From Clostridium tarantellae (GTDB lineage: Bacteria > Bacillota > Clostridia > Clostridiales > Clostridiaceae), in the NCBI RefSeq assembly GCF_009295725.1, contig NZ_WHJC01000006.1, forward strand, positions 1 through 38,266: a stretch of DNA of 38,266 nt. Reading direction: 5' to 3'. The stretch's first letter is position 1. The number at the start of each line of letters is the position of its first letter. The notes below the pieces were generated by a model. That model searched no databases and was not told the origin of the DNA. It saw only the letters and a list, made by a program, of their open reading frames with translations. The position numbers and the translations under genes were made by a program. Below are positions 7,453 through 15,487 of this stretch, one piece after another.

Positions 7453-8313
7453 ATGGCTATAAACTGGTTTCCAGGACATATGGTAAAAACTAAAAGAGAA
7501 ATAAAGGAAAATTTAAAGTTAGTTGATGCTGTAGTAGAAATAAGAGATGCGAGAATTGTTAAATCCTCAAAAAATCCAGATATAGATGAGCTTTGTGCAG
7601 GAAAGCCAAGAATAATTTTATTAAATAAAAGTGATTTAACAGATGCTAAAATTACAAAAGCATGGAAAAAATATCTAACTAATGAAAATACAACAGTAAT
7701 AGAAGTAAATGCATTAAAAGGAGAAGGATTAAAAAATATAAAGCCAGCATTACTTTCTTTATTAAAAGAAAAGCATGATAGATTAAAAGCTAAAGGATTA
7801 GTAAAAATAACAACAAGAGTTATGGTAGTTGGTATACCTAATGTTGGGAAATCAACTTTTATAAATAAAATGGCTAAAAATAATATTGCTAAAACTGGAG
7901 ATAGACCAGGAGTTACTAAAAGTAAGCAATGGATTAAAACATCTATAGGTATTGAATTAATGGATACTCCAGGAGTTTTATGGCCAAAATTTGAAGATGA
8001 TACTGTAGCTTTAAATTTAGCTTTTACTGGAGCTATAAAGGATGAAATTATGGATACTGAAGAATTAGCTTTAAATTTAGTTGCTAGACTTCAGGAAACT
8101 AATCCTGAATTACTTATGAAAAGATATAAATTAACAGAATTAAAAGAAGAACCAATAGATAATTTAGATGCAATAGCAAGAAAAAGAGGAGCATTAATAT
8201 CTGGTGGACAAATTGATTATAATAGAATAGCAGCTATACTTCTAGATGAGTTTAGAGGTGGAAAGATAGGTAATATATCTTTAGAAGAACCTCCTAATAT
8301 AGAAGAAGTGTAA
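7453..8313 (+). CDS. rbgA: Ribosome biogenesis GTPase RbgA (YlqF)
   Basis: RbgA binds late 50S intermediates and licenses incorporation of late proteins such as uL16, using GTP. From the ATG at 7453 the protein has 286 residues. The G motifs are circularly permuted, as in the whole YlqF/YawG family: G4 NKSD (58-61) comes first, then G5-like NALKG, G1 GIPNVGKST (127-135), G2 with PGVT (152-155) and G3 DTPG (171-174). A C-terminal helical ANTAR-like domain follows (about 205-280). The start is chosen because AAGGAAGG lies at normal distance and MAINWFPGHMVKTKREI matches family N termini. In-frame ATGs further upstream (7417, 7444) are too far from or too close to the site. rnhB starts 13 nt after the stop. 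Confidence 0.96.
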   Translation: MAINWFPGHMVKTKREIKENLKLVDAVVEIRDARIVKSSKNPDIDELCAGKPRIILLNKSDLTDAKITKAWKKYLTNENTTVIEVNALKGEGLKNIKPALLSLLKEKHDRLKAKGLVKITTRVMVVGIPNVGKSTFINKMAKNNIAKTGDRPGVTKSKQWIKTSIGIELMDTPGVLWPKFEDDTVALNLAFTGAIKDEIMDTEELALNLVARLQETNPELLMKRYKLTELKEEPIDNLDAIARKRGALISGGQIDYNRIAAILLDEFRGGKIGNISLEEPPNIEEV

Positions 8314-8326
8314 GGATGTGATTTAC

Positions 8327-9154
8327 ATGAAAGAATTAGTTAAAGATTTAAAAGAAAATATTTCTTCATATTCTTTTAAGAAAGTTAATGAATTAATTGG
8401 AAAAATTGAAGTTAACAAAGATAATAAAGATGATTTATTAGAGATATCCTTATTATTAAATAAAGATAAAAGAAAAAATATTATATCATTAGGTGATAAA
8501 ATTCAAAGGCATATAGAAAGGTTTACTAAAGAATATTTAAGAGTAAAAGCTATGTATGAGTTTGATAAAAGTTTTGGCGAGTTTAATTTTATTGCAGGTG
8601 TAGATGAAGTAGGTAGAGGACCTTTAGCAGGACCTATAGTATCTTGTGCTGTGATTTTAAATTTGGATGACTTAGAAGACCTAATATTAGAAATAAATGA
8701 TTCTAAGGTGATTTCAGAAGCTAAAAGAGAGTATTTAAGTGAAATAATAAAGAAAAAAGCTATAAGTTATTCAATTGCATGTAGCAGTAATGATGAAATA
8801 GATATAAAAGGTATTGCTTATTGCAATAATAAAGTTTTTATTGATGCTTGTAATGGACTATCTGTTAAACCAGATTTAGTATTGTCTGATGGTTATTTAA
8901 TAAAGAATTTTAATATACAGAATAAATCAGTAATAAAAGGTGATAAACATAGTGCAACAATAGCATGTGCTTCTATTGTTGCAAAAGTATATAGAGATAA
9001 TTTAATGAAAGAGTATCATAAAAAATATCCTCAATATCAATTTGATAAGAATATGGGATATGGAACTAAAAATCATGTAGAAGCTTTAAAGGTCAATGGA
9101 ATGACATCAATACATAGAAAAACTTTTTTAAACAATATATTACAACAATTATAA
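8327..9154 (+). CDS. rnhB: Ribonuclease HII
   Basis: RNase HII cuts RNA in RNA-DNA hybrids and initiates removal of single ribonucleotides misincorporated in DNA. The protein has 275 residues from the ATG at 8327, using the AAGGA just upstream rather than the GTG at 8318. The catalytic region begins with GVDEVGRGPLAGP (D93, E94), has LVLSDG (D188) and the later KHSATIACASIVAKVYRD segment that completes the acidic site. The N-terminal extension of about 80 residues is Lys/Glu-rich and is also found in Bacillus RNase HII, where it aids substrate binding. It ends in TTA TAA, and that hexamer is shared with the end of the convergent yraN gene. Confidence 0.97.
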   Translation: MKELVKDLKENISSYSFKKVNELIGKIEVNKDNKDDLLEISLLLNKDKRKNIISLGDKIQRHIERFTKEYLRVKAMYEFDKSFGEFNFIAGVDEVGRGPLAGPIVSCAVILNLDDLEDLILEINDSKVISEAKREYLSEIIKKKAISYSIACSSNDEIDIKGIAYCNNKVFIDACNGLSVKPDLVLSDGYLIKNFNIQNKSVIKGDKHSATIACASIVAKVYRDNLMKEYHKKYPQYQFDKNMGYGTKNHVEALKVNGMTSIHRKTFLNNILQQL

Positions 9155-9517
9155 CCTAAATGCATCTTTAATATAATTTATTTTAGTGTTTTTATTTTGA
9201 GTATTAAATGTTATTTCTATAATATCAAATCTAATAAAATAATCATAAAGATTATTAATATATATGTAAAAATTTGCTGAATTTAAAATTCTATTTTTTT
9301 TATAGCAGGTTACAGCTTCACTAGGAGAGCCAAATGATTCTGTAAACCTGCTTTTCACTTCTATAAAACAAAGTAAATCTTTTTTAAAACAAATTATATC
9401 AATCTCACCTTGTTTGCATTTAAAATTTTTTTCTTTAATAATATACCCTTTATTTGTTAAAAAGGATATACATAAATTTTCACCGTAATTTCCAATAACT
9501 TTATTAAAACTTTTCAT
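9149..9517 (-). CDS. yraN: YraN/UPF0102 family putative endonuclease
   Basis: This is the only minus-strand gene in the window. It is a 122-residue protein with the family pattern GNYGENLCISFLTNKGYII followed by GEIDII (37-42) and FIEVKSR (51-57). These supply the E-D-(x)n-E-x-K residues of a PD-(D/E)XK nuclease-like fold. The biological role of YraN is not settled. Some members bind or cut branched DNA, and the gene often lies near yifB and dprA, as here. The start is set at 9517 because that gives the usual family length and N terminus, with GGTGAT upstream. The longer frame to 9592 would begin at a TTG inside a TTGACA sequence. It overlaps the rnhB end by 6 nt and diverges from yifB. Confidence 0.9.
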   Translation of the reverse strand: MKSFNKVIGNYGENLCISFLTNKGYIIKEKNFKCKQGEIDIICFKKDLLCFIEVKSRFTESFGSPSEAVTCYKKNRILNSANFYIYINNLYDYFIRFDIIEITFNTQNKNTKINYIKDAFRL

Positions 9518-9632
9518 TACATCACCAATAAAAGTATTAACAGTATTATTAAATTTAATACTTAAATGATTAAAAGTAATATATTTTGTCAATTAATTTT
9601 ATATGATATTTATAGAAAGGAATTGATAAAAT

Positions 9633-11159
9633 ATGTCCATAAGTTTAATAAGCTCCACTTTTAATGGGATTGATGGTGTTTTAATAGATGTAGAAGTAGA
9701 TATAAGCAAAGGAATGCCTTCTTTTATAATAGTTGGATTACCAGATGCATCAGTAAAGGAGGCTAAAGAAAGAGTAAGAGCTGCTATTGTTAATAGTGGA
9801 TATAAATTTCCAATAGGTAGAATAATAGTTAATTTAGCACCAGCAAACATAAGAAAAATTGGTGCTTTTTGCGATTTACCTATTGCATTAGGAATATTAA
9901 TGGAAAGCAATCAAATTCCTAAAGAAAAAATTAAAAAAAATATATTTTTAGGTGAATTATCATTGAGTGGAGAGTTAAGAGAAGTTCCAGGTGCATTATG
10001 TTCTATACTTATAGGCATGGACAATGAAATAAAAAACTTTATAGTGCCTGAAGGTAATTTAAATGAATGTAGAGTAGTAAAAGAAGCTAATTTATTTAGT
10101 TTTAGTAATTTAAAAGAAGTTATAGGATTTATTATCTATAGTGATATTTTACCAAACAAAACAGTAGAAGTCTATGACGATAATATAGAAAATAATTTTA
10201 ATTTATTAAGTATTTGTGGTCAAGAAAACGCTAAAAGAGCATTATTAATTGCAGCTACAGGAAATCATAATACTATATTACAAGGACCACCAGGATGTGG
10301 AAAGACTATGCTTGCTAAAGGTATTGCTTCAATATTACCAATTTTAACTCATGAAGAATCTTTAGAAACAACTAAAATATATAGTGTTTCCGGAGAATTA
10401 AAAAAAAATTCTGGCATAATAAAAAATAGACCTTTTAGATCTCCACATCATACCACAACAAAAATTGCATTAATTGGTGGAGGAAAAGAATTAAAAGTTG
10501 GAGAGGTTACATTAGCTCATAATGGTGTATTATTCTTAGATGAATTACTTGAATTTGATAGGAGAATTTTAGAATGTCTAAGGGAACCATTAGAAAATAA
10601 AGAAGTTAATATTTGTAGAAATACTGGTAATGTAAGATATCCTGCTAATTTTTTATTTATTGGTGCATTTAATCCTTGTCCATGTGGAAATTATTTAAGT
10701 TCCATTGAAGGAAGACGATGTAGTTGTAGTGAAAATGAAAGAATTAGATATCAAAACAGATTGTCAAAGGCAATGAGTGATAGAATAGATATATTTACCT
10801 TTGTGAAATATGCATCATATGAAGAGTTACAGCAGTTACCAGATAATAATGATGTAGAAAAATTAAAGCAACAGGTTGTCATAGGTCGTGAAATTCAAAG
10901 AAATAGATTTAAAGATAGTAATATAAAATATAATTCACAAATGACTCATAAAGATATAAACCATTATATAAAGTTAAATAATGAGTGTAATGAATTGCTA
11001 AGCAATATATATTATAAATTTGGAATTAGTACGAGAGCTTTAGATAGAATAATTAAATTATCTCAAACCATTGCAGATTTAAATAATAAACCTTTAGGGA
11101 AATCATACATATATGAAGCTTTAAGCTACAGAAAAAATTTGGAAGGAGAAGTAATATAA
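9633..11159 (+). CDS. yifB: YifB/ComM family Mg-chelatase-like AAA+ ATPase
   Basis: The 508-residue protein has an N-terminal Lon-protease-like fold domain (about 1-170), a central AAA+ ATPase with Walker A GPPGCGKT (218-225) and Walker B VLFLDE (299-304), and the family's Cys-bearing NPCPCGNY (347-354) plus CSCS (363-366). The sensor region LSKAMSDRIDIF follows, and a C-terminal Mg_chelatase_C domain completes the protein. In Haemophilus and Acinetobacter the homologue ComM is a helicase that promotes branch migration during natural transformation. Its role in clostridia is inferred. The gene is directly joined to dprA, another transformation recombination gene, by a TAATG overlap. It has an AGAAAGG site 12 nt before the ATG. 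Confidence 0.94.
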   Translation: MSISLISSTFNGIDGVLIDVEVDISKGMPSFIIVGLPDASVKEAKERVRAAIVNSGYKFPIGRIIVNLAPANIRKIGAFCDLPIALGILMESNQIPKEKIKKNIFLGELSLSGELREVPGALCSILIGMDNEIKNFIVPEGNLNECRVVKEANLFSFSNLKEVIGFIIYSDILPNKTVEVYDDNIENNFNLLSICGQENAKRALLIAATGNHNTILQGPPGCGKTMLAKGIASILPILTHEESLETTKIYSVSGELKKNSGIIKNRPFRSPHHTTTKIALIGGGKELKVGEVTLAHNGVLFLDELLEFDRRILECLREPLENKEVNICRNTGNVRYPANFLFIGAFNPCPCGNYLSSIEGRRCSCSENERIRYQNRLSKAMSDRIDIFTFVKYASYEELQQLPDNNDVEKLKQQVVIGREIQRNRFKDSNIKYNSQMTHKDINHYIKLNNECNELLSNIYYKFGISTRALDRIIKLSQTIADLNNKPLGKSYIYEALSYRKNLEGEVI

Positions 11160-12220
11160 TGGAAGATGTGGTGAAATATAAAATTTGGTTATCGGTTTTA
11201 AAAATTAGTGATAAAATGAAATTAGAATTACTTAAGTTTTTTAAAAATGAAAAAGATTTATATGAAAATAAAAATAAAATTAAGAATATACAAAGTAAGT
11301 GGGCTAAAGAGTTTCAAAAAAATATGGATTGTTTAGATATTACTTCTATAGAAAAATCAATTTTAAATAAAGAATATAAAATAACAACTTATAATGATAA
11401 AGATTATCCTACAAATCTTAAAAGTATATATAATCCACCTTATTGTATTTTTTATAGAGGGAATATTTCATTATTAAATGTAAGAGAAAGTATAGCAATT
11501 GTTGGATCTAGAAAGTGTACTGTATATGGTAAAGAGTCAACTAAGTATATATGCACAGAATTAGGAAAAAAGTGTATAAATATAATAAGTGGTGGAGCAC
11601 TAGGCATTGATACAATAGCACATAAAACTTGTGTAACTAATAAGCATTATAATGTTGCTGTGTTGGGTTGTGGAATAAATGTAACTTATCCAGTTTATAA
11701 TAAAGCATTATATGATGAGATTGAAAAAATAGGTGTTATAATAACAGAATTTTTGCCTAATACTAAGCCATATAGTTTCAATTTTCCCAAGAGAAATAGA
11801 ATAATAAGTGGTTTATCTAAAGGTGTTGTAGTAATAGAAGCGGGTGAAAAAAGTGGCTCTTTAATAACATGTAACTATGCTTTAGAACAAGGGAAAGATG
11901 TAATAGCTGTTCCAGGTTCAATATTCTCTCCTCAAAGTTTAGGTTGTAATAAAATTATACAAGATGGTGCTTATATATTTACAACCATAGAGAATATGTT
12001 GTACAATCTTGCTATTAATTATAAAAAGGACAAAAAATTGGAGTTTTGTGGTCTAAAAGGCAAAATTATTAAGTTATTAGAAGAAAAAGTAATGCATATA
12101 GATGAAATTATTAATAATATGAATGTTGACACAGATATTATTCATGAGTTATTATGTGAGTTGCAATTTGAAAATGAAATTAATATGATTTCAGGAAATT
12201 ATTTTGCTAAAATCCTATAG
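11159..12220 (+). CDS. dprA: DNA-processing protein DprA
   Basis: DprA loads RecA onto single-stranded DNA and protects incoming strands during natural transformation, and it persists in many bacteria not known to be competent. The protein has 353 residues: an N-terminal helical region (about 1-75), the Rossmann-type DprA core with GSRKCTVYG (116-124), SGGALGID (144-151), FPKRNRIISG (209-218), SGSL (232-235) and AVPG (250-253), and a C-terminal winged-helix region (about 300-353). The ATG shares one base with the yifB stop (TAATG), indicating coupling. The GGAAGGAG site is within yifB. topA starts 43 nt later with no terminator between. Confidence 0.95.
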   Translation: MEDVVKYKIWLSVLKISDKMKLELLKFFKNEKDLYENKNKIKNIQSKWAKEFQKNMDCLDITSIEKSILNKEYKITTYNDKDYPTNLKSIYNPPYCIFYRGNISLLNVRESIAIVGSRKCTVYGKESTKYICTELGKKCINIISGGALGIDTIAHKTCVTNKHYNVAVLGCGINVTYPVYNKALYDEIEKIGVIITEFLPNTKPYSFNFPKRNRIISGLSKGVVVIEAGEKSGSLITCNYALEQGKDVIAVPGSIFSPQSLGCNKIIQDGAYIFTTIENMLYNLAINYKKDKKLEFCGLKGKIIKLLEEKVMHIDEIINNMNVDTDIIHELLCELQFENEINMISGNYFAKIL

Positions 12221-12226
12221 AGTTTA

Positions 12227-12266
12227 AGGGGGTGAACACTCTGAGTTTTAATCAGAGGTTGCAATG
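12227..12266 (+). promoter_or_regulatory. Hairpin between the Shine-Dalgarno site and the start codon of topA
   Basis: AGGGGGTG (12227-12234) is followed by a 29-nt linear gap to the ATG at 12264. CTCTGA (12239-12244) pairs perfectly with TCAGAG (12252-12257) around GTTTTAA. With one bulged A the stem extends to AAC/GTT (12235-12237 with 12258-12260). The 6-bp form leaves 10 nt between site and ATG, and the extended form leaves 3. An in-frame TAA at 12249-12251 in the loop forbids any upstream start. Confidence 0.75.
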
Positions 12267-14345
12267 GGTCAAAAGTTAGTAATTGTTGAGTCACCGGCTA
12301 AGGCTAAGACTATAGAAAAATATTTAGGAAAAAATTACGTAGTAGAAGCATCAATGGGGCATGTTAGAGATTTACCTAAAAGCCAATTAGGTGTTGATAT
12401 AGAAAATGGATATAATCCAAAGTATATAACAATAAGAGGAAAAGGTGAGTTATTAGACAAGTTAAGAAAACTTGCTAAAAAAAGCGATCAAATATTTTTA
12501 GCAACAGACCCTGATAGAGAAGGAGAAGCTATTTCATGGCATTTAGCTAATGTGTTAAAAATAGATGAAGGAAAAAAATGTAGAATAGAATTTAATGAAA
12601 TAACAAAAGAAGCAGTTAAAAATTCTATTAAACATCCTAGAGCCATAGACACAAATTTAGTAGATGCACAACAAGCAAGAAGAGTTTTAGATAGATTAGT
12701 TGGGTATGAAATAAGTCCTCTTTTATGGAGAAATGTAAAATGGGGATTAAGTGCAGGAAGAGTTCAATCAGCAGCACTTAAAATTATTTGTGATAGAGAG
12801 GAAGAAATAAATAAATTTATTCCTAAAGAATACTGGACTGTAGATGTTAAGCTTAAGAAAGGCAAGAAAACATTTTCTGTAAAATTATCAACTAAAAATA
12901 GTAAAAAAATAGAGATTGGTAATGAAGAAGAAGCTAAAACAATAATTAATGATTTAAAACAAAATGATTTTAGTGTAAAAAAAATAAAAAAAGGAACTAG
13001 AAACAAAAATCCTTTACCTCCATTTACTACAAGCACCTTACAGCAGGATGCAAGTAAAAAATTAAATTTTATGACTAAAAGAACAATGTCTATTGCACAA
13101 CAACTTTATGAAGGTATTGAAATTAAAGGGTATGGTACTGTAGGATTAATCACCTATATGAGAACTGACTCTGTAAGGATATCTTCAGAAGCACAAGAAA
13201 AGGCAGTAAATTTTATAAAAGATAGTTATGGTAATGATTATATACCAAAAGAACTTAGAGTATATAAAAGTAAAAAAAATGTTCAAGATGCACATGAAGC
13301 TATAAGACCAACGTATGTAGAAATAACACCGGAGGTGGCTGCTTCAAATTTAAGCGCAGAGCAATATAAATTATATTCATTAATTTGGAAAAGATATGTT
13401 GCAAGTCAAATGTCTTGTTGTATACTTAATACAAATAATATAGAAATTATAAATGGTGAATATTTATTAAGAGCTAGTGGTTCTACAATAAAATTTGATG
13501 GATTTATGAAAGTTTACGAATATTTATCAGATGGAGAAGAAGATGATGTTAGTATTCCAGAGTTAGAAGAAAAAGAAATTTTAGCTGTAAGTATTATGGA
13601 TTCAAAACAACATTTTACTCAACCACCAGCCAGATATACTGAAGCTTCTTTTGTAAAGTTATTAGAGGAGAAAGGAATAGGTAGACCTAGTACTTATGTT
13701 CCGACTATATCTACATTAGTAAGTAGAAAATATGTTCAAAGAGAAAAGAAAAATTTAGTACCTACTGAATTAGGTTTTATAGTAAATAATATAGTATCAG
13801 AGTATTTTAAACAAATAGTTGATGCTGATTTCACTGCTGATATGGAAACTAAATTGGATTTTATAGAAGAAGGAAAAACTAATTGGAAAGGTATCGTAGA
13901 TAAATTTTTTACACCTTTAAAAGCAGCTATAGAAAAAGCTGAAAAGGAAATATGTAAAGTTGTAATTGAAGATAAAGTAAGTGATGTTCCATGTGATAAA
14001 TGTGGAAGAATGATGGTTGTAAAGCATGGAAGATTTGGAGATTTTTTAGCTTGTCCAGGTTATCCAGATTGTCAAAATACAAAACCTATTGTAGAAGAAG
14101 TTGATGCGAATTGTCCATTATGTGGTGGTAAAGTTGTTGCAAAAAGAAGCAGAAAAGGAAAGAGATTTTATGGATGTGCTAACTATCCAGAGTGTACATT
14201 TGTAAGTTGGAGTGAACCAACAAATGAAAAATGTCCAAAATGTTCTAGCTACATGGTAAAAAAATATTCAAAAACTAAAGGTGAATATTTAGAATGTAGC
14301 AATAGCGAGTGTAAAGAAAAGAAAAATATAGAAAAAACAAACTAA
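12264..14345 (+). CDS. topA: DNA topoisomerase I (type IA)
   Basis: TopA relaxes negative supercoils by a 5'-phosphotyrosine strand-passage mechanism and counterbalances gyrase. The 693-residue protein starts with the Toprim domain (KLVIVESPAKAKTI with E9; TDPDREGEAISWHL with D82, D84, E86). The catalytic tyrosine is Y298 in GLITYMRTDS. Three C-terminal Cys4 zinc-finger repeats start near residues 577, 618 and 656 (CDKCG...CPGYPDC, CPLCGG...CANYPEC, CPKCSS...CSNSEC). The third is the least canonical, and the protein ends in a Lys/Glu-rich tail. The start is certain because an in-frame stop lies 15 nt upstream. The ribosome binding site is separated from it by a hairpin (12227-12266). It lies between dprA and codY, as in other clostridia. 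Confidence 0.98.
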   Translation: MGQKLVIVESPAKAKTIEKYLGKNYVVEASMGHVRDLPKSQLGVDIENGYNPKYITIRGKGELLDKLRKLAKKSDQIFLATDPDREGEAISWHLANVLKIDEGKKCRIEFNEITKEAVKNSIKHPRAIDTNLVDAQQARRVLDRLVGYEISPLLWRNVKWGLSAGRVQSAALKIICDREEEINKFIPKEYWTVDVKLKKGKKTFSVKLSTKNSKKIEIGNEEEAKTIINDLKQNDFSVKKIKKGTRNKNPLPPFTTSTLQQDASKKLNFMTKRTMSIAQQLYEGIEIKGYGTVGLITYMRTDSVRISSEAQEKAVNFIKDSYGNDYIPKELRVYKSKKNVQDAHEAIRPTYVEITPEVAASNLSAEQYKLYSLIWKRYVASQMSCCILNTNNIEIINGEYLLRASGSTIKFDGFMKVYEYLSDGEEDDVSIPELEEKEILAVSIMDSKQHFTQPPARYTEASFVKLLEEKGIGRPSTYVPTISTLVSRKYVQREKKNLVPTELGFIVNNIVSEYFKQIVDADFTADMETKLDFIEEGKTNWKGIVDKFFTPLKAAIEKAEKEICKVVIEDKVSDVPCDKCGRMMVVKHGRFGDFLACPGYPDCQNTKPIVEEVDANCPLCGGKVVAKRSRKGKRFYGCANYPECTFVSWSEPTNEKCPKCSSYMVKKYSKTKGEYLECSNSECKEKKNIEKTN

Positions 14346-14396
14346 AATGGCAAAAAATAAATCAAAACTTATAATATTTAATATAATAAAAGCAGG

Positions 14397-14425
14397 TTGA
14401 AATACGTAATTTACTATGTTAATAT
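14397..14425 (+). promoter_or_regulatory. Sigma-A type promoter of codY
   Basis: TTGAAA (14397-14402), a 17-nt spacer and TAATAT (14420-14425) are close to consensus. The leader is about 70 nt and includes an A/T hairpin, AAAAATT with AATTTTT (14448-14465). I looked for a CodY operator (consensus AATTTTCWGAAAATT) and found no convincing match, so autoregulation cannot be claimed. Confidence 0.75.
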
Positions 14426-14502
14426 TTAAGTAGTGAAATTGGTGTGAAAAAATTAGTGAATTTTTAATATGTTTTTCATGGGATTGTTTTAGGAGGAAAT
14501 TC

Positions 14503-15276
14503 ATGTCTACACTACTTAGTAAAACTAGGAAATTAAACAAGATATTACAAACTGGTACAGAAATTATTGGATTTGGGAATATTTGCGAATTGTTAAGTGA
14601 AGTAATGGCTTGCAATGTATATTTAGTAAGTAAAAAAGGTAAAATTTTAGGTTATGCTTTTTGCGAAAGATTTGAATGTGAAATTATGAAAACAAAAGTA
14701 GTAACTGAGAAAAAGTTTCCCGAAGATTATAATAATAAGTTATTAAACATTCAAGATACTTTATCTAATACGCCTAATAGAGGACAATGTATTTTTGAAG
14801 GTGAGGGAGAATGTATAATATCAGAAAAGATTTCTACTATAGTACCTATAGTTGGAAATAGAGAAAGATTAGGTACACTTTTATTAGCTAGATTTGGAGA
14901 ACATTTTACAGATGATGATTTAGTTTTAGCTGAATATAGTGCTACTATTGTGGGAATGGAACTTTTAAGAGCTAAACAATTAGAGATTGAAGAAGAGGCA
15001 AGAAAAAAAGCAGTAGTTCAATTAGCTATAGGTACTCTTTCTTATTCAGAATTAGAGGCTGTAGAGCATATATTTGAGCAATTAAATGGAAATGAAGGAT
15101 TATTAGTAGCTTCCAAAATTGCTGATAAAGTTGGAATAACTAGATCGGTTATAGTTAATGCTTTAAGAAAATTTGAAAGTGCTGGAGTAATAGAATCTAG
15201 AAGTTTAGGTATGAAAGGCACACATATAAAAATATTAAATGAAAAATTATTAGATGAATTAAAAAAAATCAAATAA
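14503..15276 (+). CDS. codY: GTP- and branched-chain-amino-acid-sensing global repressor CodY
   Basis: CodY represses amino-acid biosynthesis, transport and, in pathogenic clostridia, toxin and sporulation genes when GTP and Ile/Leu/Val are abundant. The length of 257 residues is normal. The N-terminal GAF effector domain (about 1-155) begins with [14 protein letters not shown] long linker helix follows. The winged helix-turn-helix has [26 protein letters not shown] (about 203-228) and the trailing [13 protein letters not shown]. The ATG follows TTAGGAGG. It has its own promoter and a strong terminator (15283-15314), so it is probably made as a single-gene message as well as by read-through from topA. 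The Bacillus neighbours xerC and hslVU are absent, which is the clostridial arrangement. Confidence 0.98.
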   Translation: MSTLLSKTRKLNKILQTGTEIIGFGNICELLSEVMACNVYLVSKKGKILGYAFCERFECEIMKTKVVTEKKFPEDYNNKLLNIQDTLSNTPNRGQCIFEGEGECIISEKISTIVPIVGNRERLGTLLLARFGEHFTDDDLVLAEYSATIVGMELLRAKQLEIEEEARKKAVVQLAIGTLSYSELEAVEHIFEQLNGNEGLLVASKIADKVGITRSVIVNALRKFESAGVIESRSLGMKGTHIKILNEKLLDELKKIK

Positions 15277-15282
15277 TTTAGT

Positions 15283-15314
15283 AGGAAACAACTATAGTTG
15301 TTTCCTTATTTTTT
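15283..15314 (+). terminator. Intrinsic terminator after codY
   Basis: A perfect 22-nt palindrome (15284-15305) forms a GGAAACAAC/GTTGTTTCC stem around TATA. TTATTTTTT follows. This is a strong terminator isolating codY from rpsB. Confidence 0.93.
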
Positions 15315-15337
15315 ACCTTTTAAATTTAAAATTTTTA

Positions 15338-15366
15338 TTGATAGTTTTAATGTGCTGTGTTATACT
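15338..15366 (+). promoter_or_regulatory. Sigma-A type promoter of rpsB-tsf, framed by an inverted repeat
   Basis: TTGATA (15338-15343), 17 nt and TATACT (15361-15366) give a good promoter starting near 15373. The arms TTGATAGT (15338-15345) and ACTATCAA (15364-15371) are exact reverse complements 18 nt apart, covering the -35 and the -10 with the bases after it. ACTATCGAA recurs at 15389-15397. Confidence 0.8.
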
Positions 15367-15372
15367 ATCAAA

Positions 15373-15487
15373 GGTAACAAATACACACACTATCGAATCT
15401 ATAAATTGGTGCCGATGCATTAAGTATTGGAAGGTTTTTAGATATGAAGATGGTGGAGGATATAACCATATTTAAGGAGGAACAGAA
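15373..15487 (+). promoter_or_regulatory. Structured 5' leader of rpsB (candidate S2 autoregulatory RNA)
   Basis: The leader is about 115 nt. CCGATGC (15412-15418) pairs with GTATTGG (15424-15430) around ATTAA, with two G-U pairs. It is enclosed by ATCTATAAA (15397-15405) pairing with TTTTTAGAT (15435-15443), with one mismatch. A third hairpin, ATGGT (15450-15454) with ACCAT (15465-15469), stands just before the AAGGAGG site. Autoregulation of rpsB by S2 is known in proteobacteria. Its operation here is inference. Confidence 0.55.

Noticed and set aside
9518-9592. 25-residue N-terminal extension of YraN from a TTG at 9592
   Set aside because: That TTG is inside a TTGACA hexamer, the extension has no family counterpart, and the ATG at 9517 has GGTGAT upstream and gives the normal length.
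9576-9614. Divergent promoters for yraN and yifB around the TTGACA/TTGTCA at 9586-9592
   Set aside because: Neither strand has a good -10 at 16-18 nt (TCATTT for minus; TTTATA, or TATAGA at 19 nt, for plus), so no promoter feature is listed.
14426-14502. CodY operator in the codY leader
   Set aside because: The A/T-rich hairpin and a GAAAAAATT stretch do not match AATTTTCWGAAAATT well enough, so no autoregulation is claimed.
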